Source: Rhamnusium bicolor
Taxonomy: Eukaryota; Arthropoda; Insecta; Coleoptera; Cerambycidae
Direction: 5' to 3'
Assembly (NCBI GenBank): GCA_029963845.1
Contig: JANEYF010003852.1
Location: 307,001 to 371,000 of the forward strand
Length of the DNA stretch: 64,000 nt
Both the position numbers and the translations under genes were made by a program. Positions 11,471 to 20,665 of the stretch are shown in pieces (within the stretch, counting starts at the first letter, position 1; each line of letters opens with the position of its first letter). Under the pieces are notes generated by a model, which had not been told where the DNA came from, ran no database searches, and saw nothing but the letters and a program-made list of their open reading frames with translations.

Positions 11471-12387
11471 ATGTCTTTACAGGTGAAGCCGAGTTTCCTG
11501 CAGACCGCCTCATGGAACGTCAACAGGCTACAAGGACGCAAACTTGAAGTGGAGGAACTCCTAGACCGCTACGACATAGACGTGATGGCACTACAGGAAA
11601 TCAGGATGACGCCGCAGAAGTCCATCAACTTCCCAGGCTACCACATGTATAGGAGGGACTATGCAGGACCGAGAGCGATGAGAGGATAGTCGCCCTTCTG
11701 GTTAAGAAGTCGATCGACCACCATCCCATTGTGCTGCCAGATACAGAGAACCTGGAGGCCATTACAGTGGTCGTCAACGGCATGAAGTGGAGACGTCCAA
11801 GTGGTTTCTTGCTCTCAGCCACCCTCGAGTCGGATCCTGGATACGGACCTGGAGGCCATACTTCCGGACCGAATACAGGTTCTCGCCTTGGGGGATTTCA
11901 ACCTCAAGTTACAGGAATGGAACAGTAGGATCACCAACCAGCGAGGACGTGAACTACTGAGGTTCCTGTGACGCCACGCAGGAAACACACTGATACTAGG
12001 ACCCGATGAGCCGACACACGACGATAGAGTGAGAAGACCGGACGTGCTGGACAGTGCAATAATGAAGGAGATGCTCCTCAATGCAGAAATCTTCAGAAGG
12101 ACAGAGGGTTCCACCGAGCATAACCCGATCTACCTTGACCTAGGAGAAAAGGACGGTGTGGACACTGGAACCTTCGTCAAAAGGAGAACAGACTGGGAAT
12201 TGTTCCGAGCAAGGTTGCAAAGGATGAACATCGCACACATTTCCAGGATCGAAACCAAGGAAGACGTGGAGAGGGCCATCACCTCCCTGGAAAACCAGAT
12301 CCAGGAAGCGACGGAGGAAAGCACAACGGAGACAGTAACCAGAAGAGTATCAACGTCGATGGCAAGCCTCCCAGAGGACACCAGGCA
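11471..12387 (+). pseudogene. LINE ORF2: endonuclease and linker, frameshifted
   Basis: First frame 11471-11689 covers the N-terminal endonuclease residues. Conserved fragments continue in other frames to 12387, the last being the linker EDTRQ at the insertion point. The protein resumes as RQLIRDRRRAKKQAQ at 21609 onward, which proves that both halves were one ORF2. Confidence 0.8.
12379..12387 (+). repeat. 9-bp target-site duplication, left copy
   Basis: CACCAGGCA, repeated exactly at 21604-21612. Removing the intervening 9216 bp and one copy restores the LINE frame (D-T-R-Q-L-I-R). Confidence 0.9.
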
Positions 12388-12982
12388 GCGAGTATTGAAA
12401 TAACGCAGACTTCTGTTATTAGGACTATTTCTAGCAATTTCATTGGCCATTTTAAGATAGCCGCAGGGCATGCGCAGTTACATGACAGTAGATAAGCAAA
12501 GAGAGTTCTGGACCACAAGCGGCGATTTGGATGACATGGATGGCATGTGTTCATCGGGAGCGTCCAAGAGGTTGTTGCGGAGCTTCTGGTCATTGTCGTT
12601 GGTGAAGAAGTCTTCAGCGTTGAAGAGCTTATGGTCATTGTCGTCGGTGAAGACTGCCTGGTGTTGTATGACGCAAGACTCTGGCGCAGTGTTGAAGAGC
12701 TTATGGTCATTGTCATCGGTGAAGACTGCGTGGTGTTGTATGACGTAAGACTCTGGCAGCCATGGCGGCTGGGGCTTAGAGAAAAGCATGCGCAGTTGGG
12801 TGTATAGAAAAAAAGCTGTTCGCCTGGGCTTATAGAAAAAAACATGGCCGACGGGCCGTGGGCAGTGGTGGGGGGTTTTTCTTGTTTTTCGCTTATAACT
12901 CTGGACCCGTTGAAGATAGCTAAAATTTGAAAGATGTTTTGATTCGATGTTACATATGGGCTATCACGTGGTGTGGGTGGCA
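12388..12982. repeat. Left inverted arm of the 9.2-kb element
   Basis: Mirrors 20666-21603. It contains two near-copies of a 65-75-bp unit (about 12618-12682 and 12694-12760, sharing GAGCTTATGGTCATTGTC and GGTGTTGTATGACG) plus a partial third. The stretch 12480-12800 is nearly identical to the right arm, while 12800-12982 has accumulated indels. An ORF on the minus strand (12478-12789) and one on the plus strand (12547-12807) are both open in both arms. Confidence 0.85.
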
Positions 12983-13173
12983 GCCCTGTATGTAGTGCCT
13001 TTCTGGTTGTGAAATTTTGGTCTGCAGTTTTATACTTGAACAAATAATAATTTATATTAATGTACAGCAGTGTGATAAGAAAAGCGCAAAGTGCGATATG
13101 ATGCTATTTGTGTAGAGAGGTCAACTAATTGAAATTTTTATCATTATATAAATTAAAGTGAAACAAAATAAAA

Positions 13174-13245
13174 TGTTAAAACTGAGATTTGAACTCAGAA
13201 CCTCAAGATCTTCAGTCTAACGCTCTCCCACTGAGCTATTTCAAC
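13174..13245 (-). tRNA. tRNA-Phe(GAA)-like gene inside the element
   Basis: The 72-nt minus-strand sequence folds as a full cloverleaf. Acceptor stem GTTGAAA/TTTTAAC pairs throughout with one G-T. D stem is GCTC/GAGC, anticodon loop is CTGAAGA (anticodon GAA), and the T stem is CTGAG/CTCAG with loop TTCAAAT. The anticodon stem has one T-T mismatch. Internal Pol III boxes are present (TAGCTCAGTGGG, GTTCAAATC) and T runs follow. The acceptor and T stems differ from the usual eukaryotic tRNA-Phe but keep pairing, so it looks maintained or recently decayed rather than random. Function is untested. Confidence 0.75.
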
Positions 13246-13349
13246 TGCTAATGGAAGATTCTTATATATAAATTAAACGAAAAAATATCATTTCTAGTAA
13301 TTTATTTTAATACTTTATAATTTATATATTTACATATTTACATTTTATT

Positions 13350-14225
13350 TTTATATTAATAAACTATGGATGGCTTGTGGTGGGGGTGGATATCCACGGT
13401 GGTCCTCCAGAGGTGCTGTGGGGGTCGAATGTCCACGCGGTGCACTGTAACAATAATTTTATTAGATAAAAAATAATACGCTTTTTAAAAAAATTAAATG
13501 ATTAATTAATTGAATAATATATATACCACTCCAATTCCGCAATAGTATGTGCTGGGTGGAGATCCTCCAGAGGCTCTGTGCGGTCGAATGTCCACCGCGG
13601 TGCACTGTAACAATAGTTTTATGATAAAAAAAATAATACGCTTTTTTAAAAAATTAAATGATTAATTAATTGAATAATATATATATACCTATCAAATACA
13701 GAATATGTCGTCGGACGATCCTCCTCTGTGGGGTCGATTGTCCACCGCGGTGCACTGTAACAATAATTTTATTAGATAAAAAATAATACGCTTTTTAAAA
13801 AATTAAATGATTAATAAACTGAATAATATATATACCTATCAAATACAGAATATGTCGTCGGACGATCCTCCTCTGTGCGGTCGAATGTCCACCGCGGTGC
13901 ACTGTAACAATAATTTTATTAGATAAAAATAATACGCTTTTTAAAAAAATTAAATGATTAATAAACTGAATAATATATATATACCTATCAAATACAGAAT
14001 ATGTCGTCGGACGATCCTCCTCTGTGCAGTCGAATGTCCACCGCGGTGCACTGTAACAATAATTTTATTAGATAAAAAATAATACGCTTTTTAAAAAATT
14101 AAATGATTAATTAATTGAATAATATATACCCCTCCAATTCCGCAATATTAAATGCTTGGTGATCCTCCAGAGGCTCTGTGCGGTCGAATGTCCACCGCGG
14201 TGCACTGTAACAATATGAAAGATCC
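13350..14225 (-). repeat. Tandem exon-intron repeat array, about 147-bp unit
   Basis: At least five copies share GTCGAATGTCCACCGCGGTG followed by CACTGTAACAATAATTTTAT (plus strand) and an AATACGCTTTT tract. The most regular copies start near 13700, 13850 and 14000; outer copies (13360-13450, 13540-13610, 14150-14215) diverge. Conservation is at least as high in the introns as in the exons, pointing to recent duplication. Confidence 0.9.
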
Positions 14226-14549
14226 TCCAGAGGCGATGGCGCGTCATCGCTGTAATTGAATAATATTCTCTAAGAATTCGATTATGTATGTAATCAATAA
14301 ATTTATTTTTAAATGTATAAGAAAATAATAATCTCTCTTGATATTTTAAGAAAATAATGAAATTTTACTCACGATTTCCACGGGCATGTACATAAATCCA
14401 TCGTACAACCGTGCTCAATACAATCGTCGTTGCTTTGCGGGGCTAGGGCCATATCATCATCACTATCACTGTAATTGAAATATGTATGTAATAATATTTT
14501 ATAAGTAGTAATTCACTCACTTTTCGGAAAAATATCCCCACAAAGACAT
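13351..14549 (-). CDS. Eight-exon micro-exon gene with tandem module exons
   Basis: Unrecognised protein of about 204 residues, assembled by eye. Exons (minus): 14521-14549, 14373-14468, 14130-14249, 13985-14050, 13836-13901, 13689-13754, 13527-13604, 13351-13444. Lengths are 29, 96, 120, 66, 66, 66, 78 and 94 nt. Every intron (52-123 bp) has GT..AG ends and lies in phase 2, so exons 2-7 can be added or lost without shifting frame. Acceptors are mostly TTGTTACAG, donors GTATAT or GTGAGT. Exon 1 starts MSLWGYFSE. Exon 2 is acidic, then Cys-rich (CIEHGCTMDLCTCPW). Exons 3-8 each carry the module APRWTFDRTE, ending as EDRPTTYSVFD or as PLED..IAELE; exon 8 diverges and ends in TAA at 13351-13353, with AATAAA after it. 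There is no signal peptide. The three 66-nt exons with their introns form a tandem array of about 147 bp. RNA evidence would settle it. Confidence 0.6.
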
Positions 14550-14789
14550 CTTCACTTCTTTACAATTAGCTACGTAAAATATAATTTATGAGTATTGGCG
14601 AGGTTTTATGCAAGTATAGCCGGAATAAGGAGGGGCTTTTTTTAATTACAAATCTCCAGATACTGTATAAGATCAATAAAAAAGTAGCGGCTCATTATAT
14701 TAATTGGAAATAAACAAATAATTATATCGTGTGGAAATAAACCCAACAAGCTGGGTTATCAACTTTGATAATTTACAATCAAGGCACAC

Positions 14790-15141
14790 AACATCTGCAA
14801 AAATGTAACCTCATTAGTTACCGCAGTTAATTAATACCATATAAAGCCGACCGGATGCTACAAGTATGATAATAATGATGACATTGATGGATATTTATGA
14901 GTTGAAGGATATCGAGAAATATATTTTATCAATTATGGGACTATCAGCAAAAATGTAACCTCATTAATTAACGCAGTTAATTAATGCCATATAAAGCCGA
15001 CCGAATGCTACAAGTATGATAATAATGCTGACGTTGATAGCTATTTATGAGTTGATGGATGTTGAGAAATATATTTTGCAAATTATGGGACTATCGATGT
15101 GTATAAAAGCATAAACTGACTGAGATAATTTTACATTATAT
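14790..15141 (+). promoter_or_regulatory. Duplicated promoter module between divergent genes
   Basis: Two direct copies of about 145-150 bp (about 14800-14945 and 14950-15095) each carry AATGTAACCTCATTA, a TATAAAG box (near 14840 and 14990) and a following AGTATGATAATAATG. A final TATAAAAG (about 15103) sits 30-40 bp upstream of the ATG at 15142. Each copy also holds an open reading frame of about 30 codons starting at that ATGATAATAATG; copy 1 starts MIIMMTLMDIYELKDIEKYI and copy 2 keeps the frame. The module lies between the minus-strand micro-exon gene and the plus-strand coiled-coil gene, so it may serve both. Confidence 0.5.
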
Positions 15142-15625
15142 ATGGAGACCAAACGATTACCTAAGGCCGAAAGTTTAATTTCCCTTAGCAACAGCAGCAC
15201 ATTACCCCCACCTATAATTTCAAATACTACTGATAGGGGTTTGTTAAATTTGCAATGGCAGTATTCTTCATGTATGCAGGAACTCAGACGAGCAGAAAGT
15301 AAATTGAATATCTGTAAACTTAATTCAGTATCGAATTAGACCTAATAGCATCATGTTAGAATTAAAATTGAAGTTAGAAAAACATTGTGTGCAGTTGGAA
15401 AAGTTAAGGGAGCTTATAAAATTTTATGAACAAAAACAGTGTATGTTCTCCAGTTTCCAAAAGCTGAGCGTAGTTGCTTCTGAAATGCAGCATGCTGAAG
15501 AAATAATATGGGATCGAAACGTGTTTAAAAACATGAAACGTTTTAATGGATTGACAAAGGGGGTGGAGGAGGACCACCGCCGTATTTGTCCCACCCCACT
15601 ATCGTCCCAGACAGCACAAGAATAA
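15142..15625 (+). CDS. Coiled-coil protein in two frames (15142-15339 and 15353-15625)
   Basis: Unrecognised. The first frame starts METKRLPKAESLISLSNSS behind a TATA box and runs to a TAG at 15337-15339, ending in a helical stretch (QELRRAESKLNICK). The second frame is open from about 15303 and contains a Leu/Lys/Glu-rich coiled coil (LELKLKLEKHCVQLEKLREL), then KFYEQKQCMFSSFQK and a Pro-rich tail, stop at 15623-15625. The frames overlap, so a single-base change would give one protein of about 155 residues; otherwise the transcript has two adjacent ORFs 13 bp apart. No intron with usable length joins them. It is divergent from the micro-exon gene. Confidence 0.45.
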
Positions 15626-16060
15626 TCGCTGCATATTCTAAGAATATATGTTCAAGATATTCGAATATTCATAGAAAAGTATTTAAATATTCAAGATATT
15701 TAGGGAATATTCCTACAAAATGCGAATGGGACAAAAAAAAATTTCTATAGAATATTCTCGTGAATATTCCATAGATAATTAAGTATATTCATAAGATATT
15801 CTAAGATTGCTTTCAGCGACAAAGTTGAATATTCAAAATGACTATATAGAATATTGCATGAACAATTATACTTCCGCACATAATATTCACAGAAATAAAT
15901 TAATATGTACTGAATATTCACCTAATATTCAGTTAGGTTATAGGAATATTCAGAGGACAATATACAGACCTATAAAATTATGAGAATATTGCTAGAGAAT
16001 ATTCTACAAATAACTAAATATATCTGTAGAATATTCAAAAGGGCTGTACAGAATATATAA
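15626..16060. repeat. AATATT-palindrome block 1
   Basis: Dense cluster of GAATATTC-type words (about twenty variants such as GAATATTCATAG, GAATATTCCTAC, GAATATTCACC), beginning right after the coiled-coil ORF. The core is self-complementary. It resembles in form the repeated palindromes that act as origin or enhancer regions in some large DNA viruses, but no function is shown. Confidence 0.7.
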
Positions 16061-17506
16061 ATTAGGGTGTTCCAAATTTTTTTTTTTTTTTCGAAATTTT
16101 TTTGCTTACCCTCCAATTGTTCCATTTTCCAAATAAGTGATTTCCAAGTATGAGCAAAATCTGTTAATATTAAGGAGTCATACAAAGGCCATGAAATTTT
16201 CCATTAATATAGGAAAAAAGACAACTTTTTAAGTCTACGGATTAAACAAGAAAATGTGTAATAAAGATAAGAAACATACAAAAAAGTCCCTCATTTCAGA
16301 ATCTTCATGCAAGGAACACAAATTAATTTCTCCTATACTTTTCTTTTATAGGGCCTATACTGTTTTTTGGGCCTTATAAAAGTGGAAATTGAAAAGTTAT
16401 CATTGATTCCTATTCTTTGCCACATTCTGAATGAGGGATTTTTGTATGTTTTTTACCTTTATTATATATTTTGTGTTTCAAATGCAGAATTACAAGTTCT
16501 CTTTTTTCTCCATGTTAGGTTAATGGGAAATTTCATGGTTTTTGTGTGACCTATTACTATTAACCGATTTGGCGATAATTTGGAGCTCAATTTTGGGAAG
16601 TGGAACAAGTTTTGGGTATATGCATTTCGAAAAAAAAAAAAAAGTATATATAGGCGCCATAAGGTGTTAAGAGGGACTGTAATTGTTTCAACCTTCTTCA
16701 TTCACATCTTATCAATAACTTGCTCCTTACTGGGAGTCCAAACCAAATTGTTCATTTTGAATATACAGGAGTATAACAGTAAGCAGTTACAAGAACTTGA
16801 GGGTGACGGGTGTGACCACAGCTCTTTTCAGGCTTCAACAAGTACAAGAATCTAGAAAATCAATACTTACATCATACAGCATCTATGAAAACGTAAAACC
16901 ATCATATTATGTCTACGAAATTTTAAAGGACACAGGCAGCTTTAATACAATGTTTTCCTATGATTATAGTATTGTGTAAAAATTTTTTTAGAAAACAAAT
17001 ATATCATTTCCGTAACGTAAAAAATAGAAAATTATATATGGGATGCAGCAATCTATCTATTGTCACCTCAATGCTAAAAGCATACTTATTTTTTGTATTC
17101 AGATTTTTTTTGCACACTTTTTGGTGCCATAGTAACTAAGCTGGGTTTATATAATCAATTAATCGACTTTCTGAAAAATGTAAATTTTCGATTTGTTTTG
17201 CAGGAGGCAATAATACACTATTTTAGTAGAATTGTTTATATAATGCAAGTAAAATAAACAAAATATATTCAAACAAATTTGATTCTATATTTACTAACAG
17301 TGTATCCTACATTTTTAAATAGTGATTGTAAATAAACTATTAAAAAAATCCCATACCTTGCAAATGTATGGTATAAGTAAACTTAAATATATTTATTTAA
17401 ATAAAATAAAACATGTCACTTATAACTTGAATTAAAGATTAAAAAATATGCCACAAATTTTAATCACACTAGTTTAGTCGATATCCTCATCCCAACAGTA
17501 CCACGT
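16061..17506. other. Element interior without a recognised gene
   Basis: AT-rich sequence with a poly-T run (16077-16092) and a poly-A run (16630-16642). Open frames of 60-91 codons at 16367-16979 have no protein signature and overlap on both strands. Nothing firmer is visible. Confidence 0.4.
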
Positions 17507-18089
17507 TCAATTATCTAGGGACACCCTGAAATTAAAAAGAAATTATAATTTCTGAAAATAAGAGAAGTCAATTATTGTAAATATTACTGGAGATAAAAAA
17601 GTTTAGTACTTTTAAAATACTCAAAACAGAAACAACAATGTTAAAACATTAAAAAGAATTAATTTAGAAACTTTCAGAAAAAGATTTTAGAAATAGCATA
17701 CAAAATTTCACTTGGATTACCAAATACGACACATATAAAATGTATAAATTTTCGGGTATTGATCCATACTGCATGTTGCTCCTTACTTTGAATACTGATA
17801 CGACATTTCGACAAAATTGCAATTGATATTTTCAGGCGACTGTTCAATCTGGTAGTTGGAGAGATCATCTATGAAGCTGCCAGGAGTAACATGCAATGAA
17901 GATTAATAACCGAGAATCCAATACTACATTACAATTCCAAAAAACTCACCTTAAAAAACATGTACATCACTGGTTATTATCAGTCCTGATAACCCTACCC
18001 ACTACCCCGCCAATAATACCACCTCCACGTACATGCAATGTAGAATATGAAACAAACAATAGATCTATTAAAATGGAAATGGTTATCAT
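17507..18089 (-). CDS. Possible small secreted protein, three exons, phase-2 introns
   Basis: Unrecognised; about 75 residues, assembled by eye. Exon 1, 17971-18089, starts MITISILIDLLFVSYSTLHV (signal-peptide-like) followed by a Gly/Val-rich stretch. Exon 2, 17787-17876 (90 nt), encodes FIDDLSNYQIEQSPENINCN, FVEMSYQYS. Exon 3, 17507-17525, ends VSLDN-stop. Both introns are phase 2, the same as in the neighbouring micro-exon gene. The acceptor of exon 2 (CTCCTGGCAG) and donor (GTAAGG) are good; the donor of exon 1 (GTGATG at 17965-17970) is weak, and the better GTGAGT at about 17944-17949 would break the frame. Needs transcript support. Confidence 0.35.
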
Positions 18090-19309
18090 CAGTACAATCG
18101 TACTAAAAGTAGAACTTGAGATTCGGGATGCACAAAGCAATCCGAATATATGTTATAAGTAGTGGAGTGGGTCCAGTTGGTTCTTTATCACACCGTCACA
18201 CACTTTGTTTTATGGTATATATTCAATATATATGTCTTATGGTTTTGTACGAATCTCAAGTATCAATCTTATATTGTCAAGTTGTATATAGTGAAGTTTC
18301 TACATGGAAACTTATTTTATGAACAATATAAAAGGAAATTAATTTTTATATGAAACTTTACTGCATATTATGCTCGTTAAATAAAAATTCCCTTGTACAA
18401 TTCTGAATAAGATTGGCCCTTAAACATTACGCTACCTTGAGAGAAAAATTAATAAATATTTATTTAAGCAAGTGTTGATTTTTTTGTTATGTTGAAACAA
18501 CATGAGCGAGTGCATAAAAGACGGTTAAGACTGTGTACTGTACCACCGATCTTAGCTAACTTGTTTAATGGTTATGGAGACTAGGTACATAGGTATGTCA
18601 CAAGAAATTGACGTAAACTATTAAAAAAAAATGTTATTTTATTTACGCAGTGTAACCGTAAAACAACTTAGGTTAGCTAATGAGATTGCTGGTAAAAGGA
18701 AGACAACTAATTCTTTTACATGTAGCCACATGCAAGATTTGAGGTTATAGATTGTACTAACTAATATTTTTATATTGATTTAATTACACGCATTCTATCT
18801 ACGAAAATGATATGCATGCACTTATCACAGTTTAAAACACTTTCCCACAGAACAACTCTTTCCAATTGCGAAATAAAACAGATATTAGATTCACTCAGAA
18901 AGCTGGAGCATTCTCAAAAAACGAGAAAATAATGTCGGTTGACGAATGACGTAGAGTGGCGCGCGTCTGCCGTCTTTGTTATTATTTTAAGGCGGTAATT
19001 TTAAACAATGCGAGATGTAAATAATCTGCTTCAGGGATTTATAATGTGTAAAATTTTTTAATATGGGGTATAATTTTATAATACTAAATTTGTCAGGCAT
19101 TATTAAACCCTATCTTTAAATGTTTTCAATTGTATTGTTTAATATATGTTTTGCACTCATGTATTAATTATGTATTATGCCCAAATAAACACATTAAGAA
19201 CAAGAGTTTAGCTAATTTCCATGATTTCAATTAGTGATTATCTTTATAAATTGTGTTTATTTGTAACAATAAAATACAAGCATATCCATTTAAATTATTC
19301 TATGAATAA
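18090..19309. other. Element interior without a recognised gene
   Basis: No exon or repeat is convincing. Short plus-strand ORFs at 18116-18353 overlap each other and show no signature. A GC-richer patch at about 18940-19010 is unexplained. Confidence 0.4.
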
Positions 19310-19578
19310 TAATTGTAATTAAGTATTCGGTGAATATTTAAAAAAATATATTCAGTTAATATTCTTCCATAGTATATCTATTATTCTATGAATATTCTTA
19401 TACAATACTTCAAAGATATTCATTTAGGAATATTAATAGAATATCATTTGTGATTATTCAGTGAATATTTTAAAAAGAATATTCCGTCAATATTCTTTCA
19501 GATATATATATTCTTTTAATAATAGACGAATATATAGATATATATATTCTATTTTGAAGATTTACAGAATATTCGTGG
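19310..19578. repeat. AATATT-palindrome block 2
   Basis: Second cluster of AATATTC/GAATATT words, ending directly before the ORF at 19580. With block 1 it brackets the 3.3-kb middle of the element. Confidence 0.65.
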
Positions 19579-19579
19579 A

Positions 19580-20128
19580 ATGTTGTGTGCTGTCTGGGGT
19601 AGAGATTCATGCATGCGTTTACTGGAAAAAAACATTAGTTTACTGGCAATGATGGTGCTGTTAAGTTCACACTTTATAATTCTACATACGATACTGCAAA
19701 ATATCCTGTACATACATCAACCTTATGATTCTAAAGAAGTATTTGCATGTTTCGATCGGGATGGTCGTAAAAATGATAGTTGGCCATCAAAATGGGTAAT
19801 GATGACTTCATATGCAGCAAATAACATCTCCACTCTTCAGACTTCAATACCGAATGATACAATTCAATACAAGTTTAGAATACGATTTCAAGATAATACC
19901 GTGGGTGATGTGGACTGGAAAAAAGTTGAATAGCGTATGTGCTACTACCACACTACTACCAATACCCCTTCTACACCACTCAAGCCTCCAACCGAATTCG
20001 AAACAGCACCATGTTTACTGTATTACATTACAGTCTGTTCTTCTCTGCTAATAATAAAGTGTATAGTTAGAATTTTACAAAAAAAAAATAAAAGTTGGAA
20101 AAAATGTGGATGTTTTACAGTGAATTGA
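19580..20128 (+). CDS. Membrane-type protein with an internal amber codon
   Basis: Unrecognised. The frame from 19580 starts MLCAVWGRDSCMRLLEKN and has a hydrophobic signal/anchor stretch (about residues 19-43), then an extracellular-type segment with FDRDGRKNDSWPSKWVMMTS and a potential N-glycosylation site (NNIS). TAG at 19931-19933 interrupts it. The same frame continues at once to 20128 with a Thr/Pro-rich stalk (TTTNTPSTPLKPPTEFETAP), a hydrophobic segment (LLYYITVCSSLLIIKCIV) and a basic tail (QKKNKSWKK). Together this is the layout of a single-pass glycoprotein of about 180 residues. The TAG may be a mutation, an error or a read-through stop. Its end overlaps the next ORF. Confidence 0.4.
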
Positions 20129-20451
20129 ACTGGAGCAAAGCTGAAGACTTACAAAGTGCCGTCGAACGGATATGTGATGAAATTTCAGCGTTAATATATA
20201 GCGAGCAACATGACAATATTTATGATATGCAATCCATTCAAGATGATGAAACTCGTAATGCTGAATGTAGAAAACAAGTGCGACGGTATAATAGAGCCTT
20301 GACGTTGTGTCGCAAGTTTCTCAATGGTGATATCAGTATTCAGAAATTTTGCCGAAGAATGATTGCTATCGATATGAAGACTTTTTTACTAAATATTATA
20401 TCATTTTTACCACCAGAATATGTTATTAAATACAATATAGTAGATGAATAA
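20104..20451 (+). CDS. Unknown soluble ORF, 115 codons
   Basis: Unrecognised. First ATG at 20104 (MWMFYSELNWSKAEDLQ). It is rich in charged and helical residues (RYNRALTLCRKFLNGDISIQK) and ends ...NIVDE at 20451, with AATAAA following at about 20507. It overlaps the preceding membrane ORF by 25 bp in another frame; such compact packing is more viral than host-like. The frame is intact and long for this AT-rich context, which supports its being real. Confidence 0.45.
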   Translation: MWMFYSELNWSKAEDLQSAVERICDEISALIYSEQHDNIYDMQSIQDDETRNAECRKQVRRYNRALTLCRKFLNGDISIQKFCRRMIAIDMKTFLLNIISFLPPEYVIKYNIVDE

Positions 20452-20665
20452 ATAATGTCAAGCTTATTGATTTTGTTTTTGTTTATGCATGTTTCTGTCT
20501 GTTATAATAAATATACCCATCTTAATCAATGGCAATGATAAAAATTTCAATTAGGGACACAATATATTCAGCACATTTTGAATTTCCCGGAGCCGAACTG
20601 TCGGTAATGCAGATCCCCTACTTGACGACTGGCGCCAGGTGTGTGACGTCACCGCCTGGCTCAAG
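20452..20665. other. 3' flank of the 118-codon ORF
   Basis: Contains an AATAAA signal (about 20507) and a GC-richer stretch just before the right arm. No exon is seen. Confidence 0.4.

Larger units (their letters stand above)
11259..12387 (+). mobile_element. Jockey-like LINE, 5' portion
   Basis: Contains the end of ORF1 (11259-11471, ending in an MQQMCSAMSAFFVQM-type tail) and the start of ORF2 at 11471. The two overlap as TAATG, a stop-start arrangement known from Jockey-type elements. ORF2 opens with an AP-endonuclease signature (SWNVNRLQGRKLEVEELL, then VMALQEIRMT). Reading frames change several times downstream (near 11690, 11930), so the copy is dead. Base composition is clearly more GC-rich than the flanks. 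The LINE stops at the 9-bp target duplicate 12379-12387 and resumes at 21604. Confidence 0.85.

Noticed and set aside
12547..12807. 86-codon ORF repeated in both arms, VEELMVIVVGEDC-type
   Set aside because: Several frames of this arm segment are open because of the tandem repeat; not listed as a gene, though the arm conservation is reported as a finding.
13350..14225. CRISPR array
   Set aside because: Spacers are not unique; the whole 147-bp unit is repeated, splice signals occur in each unit, and the context is eukaryotic.
16367..16979. Open frames of 60-91 codons in the element middle
   Set aside because: Mutually overlapping, on both strands, hydrophobic by base composition, no start context or signature.
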